40,696 nucleotides of DNA from Campylobacterales bacterium (GTDB lineage Bacteria > Campylobacterota > Campylobacteria > Campylobacterales > Sulfurimonadaceae), in assembly GCA_016938735.1 (NCBI GenBank), contig JAFGUB010000011.1, forward strand, positions 1 through 40,696. Reading direction: 5' to 3'. Position numbers and translations under genes: made by a program. A model generated the notes under the pieces. The model was not told where the DNA came from. It saw only the letters and a list, made by a program, of their open reading frames with translations, and ran no database searches. Each line of letters begins with the position of its first letter. Position 1 is the first letter of the stretch. This document shows positions 16,032 through 24,668 of this stretch, in pieces.

Positions 16032-17729
16032 ATGCGATCCGTTTTTCTACGCTATTGGCCATATCTGAAAGAGTATAAGCGCTACTACCTCCTTGTCATT
16101 TTGGGCATCATCCTCACCGTCGGTGCGACCACCGCCACGGCGCACATCATGAAGCCGCTGATGGATGAGATGTTCATCAACAAAGACGAAGCGATGCTTT
16201 TGCTGATTCCGCTGGGGATCGTGGGGATCTACTTCGTCAAATCAGTCGGGCGCTATTTGCAAAGTGTCTTTACCAAGTACATCGGGCTGCATATCGTCTC
16301 GCGCTTTCGAGAAAAATTACTTGACAAGCTGCTGCACGCCGACATGGGTTTTTTGTATGCCAACCGCAGCGGGGAGCTGATCTCGCGGCTTACCAACGAC
16401 ATCAACCGCATCCAATACTTCGTCTCCGACATGCTGCCCGATCTGATCCGCGAGACGCTGACGGTGGTGGCGCTGGTGGGGTATGTGGTCTATCTCAACC
16501 CTTCGCTCAGCTTCTACGCCTTTATCGTCATTCCGCTGATTGTCATTCCGCTGCTGCGCATTGCCAGACGCCTCAAGCGCCTCTCGCACAAATCTCAGGC
16601 CAAAAATGCCGACGTGGTAACCCGCCTCACGGAGGTCTTCAACAACTCCGAGGTGATCAAGGCCAACGCCACCGAAGCGTATGAGCTGGGTCGCTTCGCC
16701 AAAGAGAACAACCACTTTTTTAGGCTCAATATGAAGTCGGTTTATACCGCCGAGCTCGTCTCGCCCATTATGGAGATTCTGGGCGCTTCGGCGCTTGCGG
16801 CGATCATCTTTGTGGGCGGGCGTGAGGTGTATGAGGGGCGCATGAGCGTGGGGGAGTTTACCGCCTTTATCACCGCCGTGGGGCTGGCGTTTCAGCCGAT
16901 TCGGCGCATCGGCTCCATCTACGGCAAGATTCAAGATGCGGTGGCGGCGAGCGAGCGGGTTTTTGCGATGCTCGATCATGAGGTGCGCATTACCGACGGC
17001 GCACAGACGCTTGAGCGCGACATTACATGTATCGATTTTGAAGGGGTTGATCTACATTACGGCGACAAGCAGGCGCTGTGCGGAATCGATCTGAGCCTTC
17101 GCGCGGGCGAGACGGTGGCGCTGGTCGGCGATAGCGGCGGCGGCAAGAGTTCGCTGATTAATCTACTGTTGCGTTTTTATGACGCTTCAAGCGGGGAGAT
17201 CCGCATCAACGGTACGCCGCTCAAAGCCTTTACCCAGCACTCACTCCGGTCGCATATTGCGATTGTGACCCAGCGGGTGTATATTTTTCAAGACACCTTG
17301 GCAGCCAACGTGGCCTATGGCGAAACCGTCGATGAGGCGCGGGTGATCGAAGCCCTGCGTCAAGCCGATGCGCTGGAGTTTGCCCAGAATATGGCGCAGG
17401 GGATTCATACGATGATGGAAGAGTTCGGCGCCAACCTCTCCGGCGGGCAGCGCCAGCGCATCGCCATCGCTAGGGCCATCTACAAACACGCATCGGTGCT
17501 GATCCTCGATGAGGCCACCAGTGCGCTCGATAACGCCAGCGAGATGCGCATCCAAAAGGCTTTGGAGGCGTACTCTAAAGACAAAATCACCCTTATTATC
17601 GCCCATCGGCTCGACACCATCAAACACGCGGATACCATCTTGGTCTTTGAAGCGGGGCGGATTGTGGATCGGGGCAGTTATGAGGAGCTTGTCGCGCGCT
17701 CGGCAACCTTTGCGCGGCTGATGCGCTAA
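16032..17729 (+). CDS. msbA: MsbA-type lipid A/LPS export ABC transporter
   Basis: An inner-membrane half-transporter that flips lipid A-core from the cytoplasmic to the periplasmic leaflet. The 565-residue product has an N-terminal six-helix transmembrane domain (about 1-310) and a C-terminal nucleotide-binding domain. Walker A GDSGGGKSS is near 366, the signature LSGGQRQR near 467, Walker B LILDEATSALD near 490, and the switch His is in IIAHRLDTI. Length and layout fit MsbA. The surrounding LPS-modifying genes support a lipid A/LPS role over a drug or peptide exporter. ATG 16032 has AGGAG eight bases upstream. It begins a plus-strand operon with the phosphatase and GT90 genes. Confidence 0.85.
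   Translation: MRSVFLRYWPYLKEYKRYYLLVILGIILTVGATTATAHIMKPLMDEMFINKDEAMLLLIPLGIVGIYFVKSVGRYLQSVFTKYIGLHIVSRFREKLLDKLLHADMGFLYANRSGELISRLTNDINRIQYFVSDMLPDLIRETLTVVALVGYVVYLNPSLSFYAFIVIPLIVIPLLRIARRLKRLSHKSQAKNADVVTRLTEVFNNSEVIKANATEAYELGRFAKENNHFFRLNMKSVYTAELVSPIMEILGASALAAIIFVGGREVYEGRMSVGEFTAFITAVGLAFQPIRRIGSIYGKIQDAVAASERVFAMLDHEVRITDGAQTLERDITCIDFEGVDLHYGDKQALCGIDLSLRAGETVALVGDSGGGKSSLINLLLRFYDASSGEIRINGTPLKAFTQHSLRSHIAIVTQRVYIFQDTLAANVAYGETVDEARVIEALRQADALEFAQNMAQGIHTMMEEFGANLSGGQRQRIAIARAIYKHASVLILDEATSALDNASEMRIQKALEAYSKDKITLIIAHRLDTIKHADTILVFEAGRIVDRGSYEELVARSATFARLMR
17023..17032. repeat. TTACATGTAA family, one mismatch
   Basis: TTACATGTAT in msbA, read as Thr-Cys-Ile. Confidence 0.8.
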
Positions 17730-17741
17730 AAAAGGAGATGA

Positions 17742-18335
17742 ATGAAACGTCTGTTGAAACCCTTTGGTGCGGCCGTTTTGGCTTTGGCGCTGCTGATTGG
17801 GGGCTATTTTCTCTACATGGGGATGACCTATCAGTTTGAGACGATCACGCCCGGAAAGGTCTATAAATCGGGCGCTATGCCCACAGAGCGTCTGATCGAA
17901 ACCGTCCAAAAGTACGGCATCAAAACTGTGATCGATCTGCGCCATCAGGGCCTTCGCGACGATCTGCACCCCGAGCTGCCAACCGATATCGCCAAAGAGC
18001 GCGACGCCCTTTCTGCCTTGGAAGGGGTGCGTCATGTGCATATTCCCTCGCGTCAGGTGCCCACGCGCGAATCGCTTGAGGCCTTTTTAACAACGCTTGA
18101 TGATCCGAGCGTCTATCCGGTGCTGATTCACTGCTACCACGGCACGGGGCGGGCCATGATCTACTCCTCGCTCTACCGCGCCGAGTATGAAGGGCTCAGC
18201 GGTGAAGCGGCGCGTGATAAGACCCATTGGATCATTTATGGCAGCAACTTTGCCGACGGTACGGGCAAAGGGGATTTTTTGCGCCGCTACCAAAACCGCG
18301 CTTCGGGGCGGTTTGAGGAGAACTTCGCGCGATGA
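17742..18335 (+). CDS. membrane-anchored dual-specificity phosphatase-like protein
   Basis: The 197-residue product has one N-terminal transmembrane segment (about 8-27) and an exported cysteine-phosphatase domain. The CX5R active-site loop HCYHGTGRA is at about 130-138, with Cys131 as nucleophile. Upstream, TVIDLRHQG and HIPSRQVPTRE fit the DSP fold. Members of this group in LPS operons may dephosphorylate lipid A, core sugars or polyprenyl phosphates; the substrate here is unknown. The start follows AAAGGAG 12 bases after the msbA stop. The stop overlaps the GT90 start as ATGA, so all three genes form one operon. Confidence 0.78.
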   Translation: MKRLLKPFGAAVLALALLIGGYFLYMGMTYQFETITPGKVYKSGAMPTERLIETVQKYGIKTVIDLRHQGLRDDLHPELPTDIAKERDALSALEGVRHVHIPSRQVPTRESLEAFLTTLDDPSVYPVLIHCYHGTGRAMIYSSLYRAEYEGLSGEAARDKTHWIIYGSNFADGTGKGDFLRRYQNRASGRFEENFAR

Positions 18336-19273
18336 AGCTGCGCTTTGATCCCAACAAAAACAGTAAATTCAGCTTCTATCTGCGTAGCCTTGCCTCGATG
18401 CTGATCCCTGCCCAATATGATCGTGCCAAACGCGATGCCCTGCTGCGGATCCCTTTGGATGAAGCGCTGACGCGGCGGCTGGAGTACTACAACCGCCTCA
18501 AAGCCCCCTTTACCCTCCCGCCGCAAGCGTCCACCATCGCACGTTTTGTGCGTGAAGCCCCCAAAAAGACCTACTTTTTCGATCTTTTAGAGCATCTGCG
18601 CTACTTTGAGCCGAGTGAGCGCTTTTGCTACCTCTTTGGTGACATTACGACGATTCCCGACCACCCCTCTTTTCTTAAAAGCCGCCCTATCGAAGGGGAT
18701 AATGCCCACTCCGTACTGCTCAACCTCAACAAGGTGCGCCACTTTATTTTTGTCAACGACACCCTCCCGTTTGAAGCAAAAAAAGATAAGGCGGTATGGC
18801 GCGGTAAAGCGTATCGGCCCCACCGCAAAGCCTTTGTGGAGCGTTTTTGCAACCATCCGCTTTGCGATATCGGCCAAACCAACACCAAAGGGGATCTCCG
18901 TGTACCCTGGCAAAAAGGGCGGCTCAGCCTCAAGCAGCAGCTTGAATATAAGTTTATCCTCTCCATCGAAGGCAACGACGTGGCATCGAACCTGAAGTGG
19001 ATCATGTCCTCAAACTCGCTGACCCTGATGGCGCGGCCCAAATTCGAGACGTGGTTTATGGAGGGCACGCTGATTCCCGATCACCACTATGTGCTCTTGC
19101 AAGATGATTACGGCGATCTTGAAGAGAAGATTGAGTACTACAGCCACCACAGCGACGAAGCCAAAGCGATCATACGAAATGCCAACGCCTACGTCGCGCA
19201 GTTTCAAAACCCTCTGCATGAGCGCTTATTGAGCTTACATGTACTGCGCCGCTACTTCGATCTGGCGCACTAG
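18332..19273 (+). CDS. GT90/CAP10-family LPS glycosyltransferase
   Basis: The 313-residue product resembles family GT90 (CAP10-like, LpsA-type), whose bacterial members add xylose or glucose to LPS cores. Family-typical segments are FCYLFGDITTIPDHPSFLK, AVWRGKAYRPHRKAFV, QQLEYKFILSIEGNDVASNL and LMARPKFETWFMEG. No signal peptide is seen; it probably acts at the cytoplasmic face. Its stop TAG directly abuts the stop of the convergent sulfatase gene with zero bases between, so no terminator fits. A TTACATGTAC site near the end is read as Leu-His-Val. Confidence 0.82.
   Translation: MKLRFDPNKNSKFSFYLRSLASMLIPAQYDRAKRDALLRIPLDEALTRRLEYYNRLKAPFTLPPQASTIARFVREAPKKTYFFDLLEHLRYFEPSERFCYLFGDITTIPDHPSFLKSRPIEGDNAHSVLLNLNKVRHFIFVNDTLPFEAKKDKAVWRGKAYRPHRKAFVERFCNHPLCDIGQTNTKGDLRVPWQKGRLSLKQQLEYKFILSIEGNDVASNLKWIMSSNSLTLMARPKFETWFMEGTLIPDHHYVLLQDDYGDLEEKIEYYSHHSDEAKAIIRNANAYVAQFQNPLHERLLSLHVLRRYFDLAH
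19235..19244. repeat. TTACATGTAA family, one mismatch
   Basis: TTACATGTAC near the 3' end of the GT90 gene, read as Leu-His-Val. Confidence 0.8.
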
Positions 19274-21175
19274 CTACTCTTTGGTCCAGCGGTTTTCCAG
19301 CAGTAGGGTGCTGAGCGTCGCATCAAGTGTGCGTAAGGCCTTGGCGTAGTGCTCTTCTTGAGATTCTTCTAGTGCCTTAGCCGCGTCACGACCGTCTTGC
19401 ATCGTCAAATACCCTGCTTCTCCGATCAGCCCCACGCTGTTTCCCTCACGCACAAAGGCGTGGGGAAAGAGCGGCGTATCAAAAAGCGACTGCCCCAGCG
19501 ACGCAAACGGTTCACTCCAGCCAAGCAGATCAACCACTGTGGGGAATAGGTCGTTTTGTGAGGCGATGCGCTCATCCGTACGCGGCGCAAGCAAGGCGGG
19601 GGCGTAGAGCAGCAGGGGGATATGGTGCTTTTCTAAAACGCCCTCACCCTTGCCGATCTCTTTATACCCTAGCGTATGATCGGCGGTAAAGATAAAGAGT
19701 GTGCGCTCGAACCACGGCTCCTCTCTTGCTTTGCGCATAAATTCGCCTAGCATCGCATCGGCATAGTAAAGCGTGTTGAGAAAGCCTTCTGACTTGGTGT
19801 TGTCATGCGGATACTTCTCCCATGCGCCCCCCGGAGAGTGAAAAGGGGAGTGGGTCGAAGCGGTAAAGGTGAAGCCCAAAAAAGGCTCTTTGAGTTCGCC
19901 TAGCTTTACATGTAAGAGATCAAACATATTGCCATCCCATGTACCAAAACGCGGTGAATGCGTAGTGTCCTCACGGTTGCTGCGGTTCATATCCTCAGCG
20001 CCGTAGTAGTGCTCGAATCCGGCTAAGCGCATGATCGCATCAAGCCGAAACGAGCCTCGATCGGAGCTTTGCATCGCTAGGGTAGCGTAGCCGTTTTGCT
20101 TTGCCATACGGCCCAGATAGCTGAGGTGGTGCATCTCCAGACCCCAGCCCACATTGGGCAGGGCGCTGGGCTGGGTGATGCCGCAAAGCATCGAGCCGAT
20201 CCCTTCGATGGAGCGCTGGCCGTTGGCGTAGGCGCGCGTAAAGAGCACCCCGTCTTTTGCCAGAGCGTCGAAGTTGGGGGTGACCCCATAGTCGCCCCCG
20301 GCAATCGCATCAATATAGCGTGCACTCCAGCTCTCCAGCAGAACGATCACGACGTTGTAGGGCTTGGGCGTTCGCTCGTCGCTAAAGCGGCGTAGGGCGG
20401 GATAGTTTTTATCCACAAACGCCGTGCGCTTGGAGCGCAGCAGTGTTTGAAGGTGCTCGGGATCGACCGCCTGCTCATCCACCACCCCTTTGCCGCGCGG
20501 GGCGCGAAGGGTGGAGAAGAAGCCGTTGAGGGCCAGATTGCCCGAGGCGATTTTAGGAGAGGCAAAGGCGTGGGTGATGCCAAAGGGATGACCCGAGAGG
20601 TTTTGACGGATACCCAAAAACAGAAGGGCAACCGTCAGACCAAAGAGCAGATAGTCTCGCCATCTTGTGGCGCTATAATGCAAAGAGGCCCGAAAAAGCC
20701 ACCAAAAAAAGCCAACCGCGAAGGCCATCAAAAGAGTGCTCAGTAGCAGCTCTATGAGGTAAAACTCCAGCGCCATATCGATGATAAGGTTGAGGTCTTG
20801 TGCAATCACGAAGAGTTCATTCGAGAGGTGGCGGTGAACAAATCCGAAGTAGAGAATATCGCCGACGATCACACCGACGATGATGCACAAAATAAGCGCC
20901 CAGAGTAGCCCCATGATCTGCCGGAAGCGCTGATGCAGCGCCCCTTTAAAGGGAGCAAGCAGCAAAAGCGTAGGGAGGGCTAGGGCGGTAAAGAGTGTGG
21001 CTATATCGACGCGAAAGCCCATCCAAAAAGCCATCACTACTTCTAAGGGTTCTAAAGAGGCAAACTCTTGAGCGTAGCGTAGATAGAGCCACAAACGCAG
21101 CCCAAAAAGCAGCAGCAAACTGACACCAAAACCCAGCAGAACCTGACGATACGGAGTGTGTCTCAAAACCGCCAC
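19274..21175 (-). CDS. LtaS/MdoB-like sulfatase-family transferase
   Basis: A membrane phosphoglycerol- or phosphoethanolamine-transferase-type enzyme of the alkaline phosphatase/sulfatase fold. About five transmembrane helices occupy the first 210 residues and an extracytoplasmic catalytic domain follows. Catalytic markers are NVVIVLLESWSARY (metal-binding Glu) near 275, NGQRSIEGIGSML where the nucleophile position is Ser in RSIEG instead of the usual Thr, and FTADHTLGY near 515. Substrate is unknown; with LPS genes around it, lipid A, core or periplasmic glucan are candidates. The start is uncertain: GTG 21175, TTG 21166 (overlapping the upstream stop as TTGA) and TTG 21199 are all possible. 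Confidence 0.8.
   Translation of the reverse strand: MAVLRHTPYRQVLLGFGVSLLLLFGLRLWLYLRYAQEFASLEPLEVVMAFWMGFRVDIATLFTALALPTLLLLAPFKGALHQRFRQIMGLLWALILCIIVGVIVGDILYFGFVHRHLSNELFVIAQDLNLIIDMALEFYLIELLLSTLLMAFAVGFFWWLFRASLHYSATRWRDYLLFGLTVALLFLGIRQNLSGHPFGITHAFASPKIASGNLALNGFFSTLRAPRGKGVVDEQAVDPEHLQTLLRSKRTAFVDKNYPALRRFSDERTPKPYNVVIVLLESWSARYIDAIAGGDYGVTPNFDALAKDGVLFTRAYANGQRSIEGIGSMLCGITQPSALPNVGWGLEMHHLSYLGRMAKQNGYATLAMQSSDRGSFRLDAIMRLAGFEHYYGAEDMNRSNREDTTHSPRFGTWDGNMFDLLHVKLGELKEPFLGFTFTASTHSPFHSPGGAWEKYPHDNTKSEGFLNTLYYADAMLGEFMRKAREEPWFERTLFIFTADHTLGYKEIGKGEGVLEKHHIPLLLYAPALLAPRTDERIASQNDLFPTVVDLLGWSEPFASLGQSLFDTPLFPHAFVREGNSVGLIGEAGYLTMQDGRDAAKALEESQEEHYAKALRTLDATLSTLLLENRWTKE
19906..19915. 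repeat. TTACATGTAA palindrome, perfect
   Basis: In the sulfatase-family gene, read as Leu-His-Val. Confidence 0.85.
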
Positions 21176-21716
21176 CCCAGAGCCAGCAGCGGCCGCCAAT
21201 GCGTCTCTTCACGCTCTAGCATCCGCTTGAGGGTCTCGTCACTGCGCGATCCATGTGCATCGACGAAGCTACGCCAAGGTACGACATGCGAAAAGTGCAG
21301 CCCGAGTGCCACGGTAGCGCCGCGTTTGAAGTGCCACCGATAACCGCTCCATAAAGTAGAGATGTGCCCGTAGGCAACCCCTTTGGCATAGGTGTTGACC
21401 TCGTAGAGATCCTCTTGCTGTAGTTGTAGCGTCGCTGCGATAAAGAGGCCGTCACGAAACACGCCGCCGTGTGCATAGAGCAGCCCACCGCCGAGTGCCA
21501 AGGTTTACGCAAAAAGCGTGATTTGCCCTCATAGAGGTCACAGTAGCCCAGAGTGCCGATCCAGCCTAAGCGCTCTTCATCGCCCAAGGGGGCATCAAAG
21601 CCTAGATGGTAGCAGGTCGGCTCCCACATAAAAGAGGCGTCCAGTGTCGAGCCTATATAGGGTTCATCGCCGTGCAGCACGCCTAGTAGGGCAAGAAGCG
21701 AAAGAAAGAGTCTCAA
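21163..21716 (-). pseudogene. outer-membrane-type protein gene with a frameshift
   Basis: Two frames together make one protein. The first, from TTG 21716, encodes a signal peptide (LFLSLLALLGVLHGDEP) and runs sensibly to FLRK near 21505, after which it turns into unlikely protein. The second runs from about 21501 to the stop at 21163 (LALGGGLLYAHGGVF... to LLALGWRF). Restoring one base to the AAA run at 21506-21504 joins them into about 184 residues with alternating hydrophobic strands and an aromatic C-terminus, as in outer-membrane barrels. It may be a genuine mutation or a sequencing error. TTG 21716 overlaps the previous stop as TTGA. No family is recognised. Confidence 0.65.
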
Positions 21717-22252
21717 AGTTTGATCCTTAAGCCCACGCCAAGTGAGAAGATGTCATCGAGGCCGAGTGAGCCTTTGCTGCTTGCATAGACGCTAAAGTAG
21801 CTATCAATCGTCATTGCTTCGACGTAAACGCCCCAATCGCTGCGCTCAAATACGGCGCCGAAGTGGGCGCTAAAGTGCCAGATATCCTGATAGTAGTACT
21901 CATCGGGCAGTTCGTCGCGCCACTGCGGGTCGTAGCGGTGGTTGAGCGCACTGAGTAGTCCCAGCCCCGCATACGGCTTGAAGCGGTACTCGCTTACATG
22001 TAAACTAAAGGGGATGAGGTTGTTTTTCATCGCCACCGCCGCGACGCTCGCTTCGGAGTGGGTGCGCGGGGTAAGTCCCAGATAGAACTCCATCTCATAG
22101 TGCCCCTCTAAAAAGGTGTTGCCGCCGCCAAGCGCGATAATGCCGACATTGCCCGCGTGCTGGATGTTGAGGTAGTCAAAAGGGGGCGGATTGATCGGCT
22201 CGGCGCGCAGCGTAGCGAGCAGAGCGAGCGCTATCACAAGGGATTTAAACAT
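21713..22252 (-). CDS. predicted outer-membrane beta-barrel protein
   Basis: A 179-residue protein of unknown function. It starts with a Sec signal peptide (MFKSLVIALALLATLRAEP, cleavage near residue 18). The rest has alternating aromatic/hydrophobic strands (GHYEMEFYLGL, YRFKPYAGLGLLSAL, FSAHFGAVF, SLGVGLRIKL). It looks like a small eight-stranded barrel, perhaps related to lipid A deacylase/PagL-like folds, but I cannot show that. ATG 22252 overlaps the upstream metallophosphoesterase gene by eight bases and its stop overlaps the next gene, so it is within a coupled operon ending in the sulfatase. It carries one perfect TTACATGTAA read as Leu-His-Val. Confidence 0.7.
   Translation of the reverse strand: MFKSLVIALALLATLRAEPINPPPFDYLNIQHAGNVGIIALGGGNTFLEGHYEMEFYLGLTPRTHSEASVAAVAMKNNLIPFSLHVSEYRFKPYAGLGLLSALNHRYDPQWRDELPDEYYYQDIWHFSAHFGAVFERSDWGVYVEAMTIDSYFSVYASSKGSLGLDDIFSLGVGLRIKL
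21994..22003. repeat. TTACATGTAA palindrome, perfect
   Basis: In the outer-membrane protein gene at 21713-22252, read as Leu-His-Val. Confidence 0.85.
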
Positions 22253-23066
22253 CGATTTTTCTCAGCATAAAGTCGCCGCGTCCAAAGCCGGTGATGATGA
22301 GCTCCACATAGGCCTCTTTGGAGACGCTGCCGACAACCACCTGTGTCACCGAGCCGATGGTTTCGATGCGGTGGGCGTGGTCGTGTCCGCAGATGATCAG
22401 TGAGACCTCATAGCGCTCCAGCAGCGCTTTGTAGGCGGTCATACGTGCCTTGTCGAAGCGGAAATCTTCGGTGGGGATATGGTTGATGAGGATGATATTG
22501 CCTCCCGCCGCGCGCGCCTCTTGCAGCTCTGATTCGAGCCATGTTAGATCATACGCGGCGTTGCCGAACTCCCAGGTGTTGTTGTTGAAGACGATAAAGT
22601 GGGTCTGCGCGACACGAAAGGAGAAGTCGAAAAGACCGTAGCGGTTGCGAAAGACGGCCATACCGTTGGTGAGCGCGTCGTGGTTGCCTACGGCGTGGAC
22701 AAAGGGAATTGAGAGCTTTTTGCGATAGTCGTCGTAGAGATCATACTCCTTTTGCAGCCCCGCATCGGTGATGTCGCCGGCATGGAGGACAAAATCGAAG
22801 CGGTCGTGTTTGATCGACGATAAGACCTCTTCTAGTCCGTGATAGTAGCTGTGGGTGTCGGAGATGAGCGCGATACGCAGCGGATAGGCGAGCTGCTGCG
22901 CCTCGATACGCGCGATGTTTTTGGTGTTTTGGCCCTCGCGCCCGGGTTCGGCCAGATAGGGTGAATATTCAAAACCGCAACCCCAAAAGAGCAATACGGT
23001 AAGCAACGGCAGGAAAATGCGTAGAGGATTCAAGAGGTGAAGATTCCGTTTTTTAATGCGAATCAT
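22245..23066 (-). CDS. metallophosphoesterase lipoprotein
   Basis: The 273-residue product has a signal peptide with lipobox-like LLFWGC (Cys about 30), so it is probably a periplasm-facing lipoprotein. The calcineurin-like phosphoesterase domain shows the full metal set in order: DTHS near 70, GDITDA near 97, GNHD near 127, INH near 195 and GHDH near 226. Substrate is unknown; its operon with envelope proteins and an LtaS-like enzyme suggests an envelope phosphate ester. ATG 23066 lies 25 bases downstream of an intergenic TTACATGTAA palindrome (23091-23100). It is the first gene of a four-gene minus-strand operon. Confidence 0.82.
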   Translation of the reverse strand: MIRIKKRNLHLLNPLRIFLPLLTVLLFWGCGFEYSPYLAEPGREGQNTKNIARIEAQQLAYPLRIALISDTHSYYHGLEEVLSSIKHDRFDFVLHAGDITDAGLQKEYDLYDDYRKKLSIPFVHAVGNHDALTNGMAVFRNRYGLFDFSFRVAQTHFIVFNNNTWEFGNAAYDLTWLESELQEARAAGGNIILINHIPTEDFRFDKARMTAYKALLERYEVSLIICGHDHAHRIETIGSVTQVVVGSVSKEAYVELIITGFGRGDFMLRKIDV

Positions 23067-23090
23067 AAGTGCCGATAGGTTAAAGCAAGG

Positions 23091-23100
23091 TTACATGTAA
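23091..23100. repeat. TTACATGTAA palindrome, perfect, intergenic
   Basis: Between hemE and the metallophosphoesterase gene, ten bases from the post-hemE hairpin. Confidence 0.85.
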
Positions 23101-23110
23101 CGCTTAAAGT

Positions 23111-23127
23111 GCCAAGCGGAGCTTGGC
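23111..23127 (-). terminator. hairpin immediately after hemE
   Basis: GCCAAGC-GGA-GCTTGGC is a perfect seven-pair stem starting right after the hemE stop, with additional outer pairing CGCT/AGCG. No T tract follows on the minus strand, so it may be a weak terminator or an mRNA 3'-end stabiliser. Confidence 0.45.
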
Positions 23128-24159
23128 TTAGCGTTTGGAGAGCGAATGGACCAGATCCACCAGATAAGCGGCGTTTTCAGGCTCCAGATCGGGCAGCATT
23201 CCGTGGCCGAGGTTGAAGATATGCCCTTCGTTATTCATGACATGTAAGATATGCTCCACCCCTTTGCGGGTGGCCTCTTTGGAGTAGAGGCGGGTGGGCT
23301 CCATATTGCCTTGCAAGACGTAGCGATCACCGAGTTTGGCTTTAGCCAGCTCGATGGGGGTGGACCAATCCACGCCGAAGACGTCGAAATTGCCGCCGAT
23401 TGCGCGTACGCGTTCCAGGTAGCCGCTAATCCCTTTGGGAAAGAGGATGACCGGGATGTGTGGATATTTGGCTTTGATGTACTCGCTGATCTCAAGGATA
23501 TAGCGCCAGCTAAACTCGAAAAAAGCCTCCTCTTCGAGCGCCGAAGCCCATGAATCGAAGATCTGCACCGCATTGACCCCCGCTTCGATCTGGCGCTCAA
23601 GGTAGCCCTTGATCACGTGGGTGAGCTTTTCAAGCAGAGCGTGCATGAACTGCGGTTGGGTAGCGATCATCTTTTTCACCACCGCGTAGGTTTTGGTGCC
23701 GTGCCCCTCGATCATATAGGTCGCCAGCGTCCACGGCGCACCCGTAAAGCCGATCAGCGCCGTTTGGGACTCCAGATCGGCGCGTACGAGGCGAATCGTC
23801 TCGTAGACATACTCCAGCTTCTCCGCCGCACTCTCTACATGTAAGGCGTCCAGATCGGCCTGAGTGGTGATCGGAGAAGGGAAATTCGGGCCTTCACCTT
23901 TGATAAACTCCAGCTCCATCCCCATCTCGTTGGGTACCACCAAAATATCGCTAAAGAGAATCGCCGCGTCCATGCCGAAGCGGCGGATGGGCTGAAGGGT
24001 CACTTCGGCAGCCAGCACGGGATTGTGGCAGAGATTTAGAAAGTTCCCCGCTTGCGCGCGCACTTCCATATACTCCGGCAGATAGCGTCCGGCCTGACGC
24101 ATCATCCAGATGGGGGTATAGGGAGTGGGTCTACGAAAACAGGCGTCGATAAATACCAT
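23128..24159 (-). CDS. hemE: uroporphyrinogen decarboxylase
   Basis: Converts uroporphyrinogen III to coproporphyrinogen III in haem biosynthesis, in the cytosol. The 343-residue product has the N-terminal signature [15 protein letters not shown], then [12 protein letters not shown] with the catalytic Asp, [22 protein letters not shown] and the C-terminal [10 protein letters not shown]. Length and motifs are standard. The ATG overlaps the stop of the upstream YqhA-like gene as TAATG, so haem gene expression is coupled to that operon. Two TTACATGTAA-type sites (23238 and 23835) are read as Leu-His-Val. Confidence 0.96.
   Translation of the reverse strand: MVFIDACFRRPTPYTPIWMMRQAGRYLPEYMEVRAQAGNFLNLCHNPVLAAEVTLQPIRRFGMDAAILFSDILVVPNEMGMELEFIKGEGPNFPSPITTQADLDALHVESAAEKLEYVYETIRLVRADLESQTALIGFTGAPWTLATYMIEGHGTKTYAVVKKMIATQPQFMHALLEKLTHVIKGYLERQIEAGVNAVQIFDSWASALEEEAFFEFSWRYILEISEYIKAKYPHIPVILFPKGISGYLERVRAIGGNFDVFGVDWSTPIELAKAKLGDRYVLQGNMEPTRLYSKEATRKGVEHILHVMNNEGHIFNLGHGMLPDLEPENAAYLVDLVHSLSKR
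23238..23247. repeat. TTACATGTAA family, core mismatch
   Basis: TGACATGTAA in hemE, read as Leu-His-Val. This is the only listed site without an intact TACATGTA core. Confidence 0.5.
23835..23844. repeat. TTACATGTAA family, one mismatch
   Basis: CTACATGTAA in hemE, read as Leu-His-Val. Confidence 0.8.
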
Positions 24160-24668
24160 TAGTGGTCTCCCTTATGCAAAAAGTAGAGCGCGAGGGCGAG
24201 CAGCAAGATGGAGCCGGCAAAGTAGAGCATCTCCAGCGGCCCGGAGTAGGTCGTGTGCAGCACACGCTGGAAAAAGCTCACCACCAGCACCATGATGATC
24301 ACTTTAGCGATCTTGTCTTTGAGCTGGTCGAGCGAGTGGATCTTGAGTACTTCTGAGCTGTTGCCTGACTGCTCGGCTTCATCGATTTTGGAGATGAAGA
24401 GCTCGTAAATCCCCATCGAGAAGATCATCATGACGATGGCGATCAAAAAGAGATCGACCGCGCCGATAATATTGGCGACCACCTCTTCGTGCAGATGCTC
24501 GGGATGGGCATGGTTCACCAGCATATCCCAGATCATGACCACGACACCCCAAATATCGAGGCTTGCCACAACAAAAAGAATCATGGAACCGATGATGCTA
24601 AAGACAACCGCAAAAAGGGTAAAAAAACGGCTGCGCCAAAGCGCCGATTCAAAGACTTTTTCAAACAT
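24159..24668 (-). CDS. YqhA-family (UPF0114) inner-membrane protein
   Basis: A 169-residue membrane protein with four predicted helices: about 12-38, 60-80 (after a His-rich loop [11 protein letters not shown]), 105-125 and 140-160. It resembles the YqhA/UPF0114 family, whose function is not known. ATG 24668 ([11 protein letters not shown]) shares one base with the asd stop as TAATG. The frame is open eight codons further up, but that extension would overlap asd and lacks support. A membrane protein gene next to asd also occurs in C. jejuni (Cj1022c), in my recollection. Confidence 0.78.
   Translation of the reverse strand: MFEKVFESALWRSRFFTLFAVVFSIIGSMILFVVASLDIWGVVVMIWDMLVNHAHPEHLHEEVVANIIGAVDLFLIAIVMMIFSMGIYELFISKIDEAEQSGNSSEVLKIHSLDQLKDKIAKVIIMVLVVSFFQRVLHTTYSGPLEMLYFAGSILLLALALYFLHKGDH

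Noticed and set aside
15964-16062. Longer N-terminus for the LPS kinase
   Set aside because: It would overlap the divergent msbA promoter and start, and the -10 box lies on the alternative ATG.
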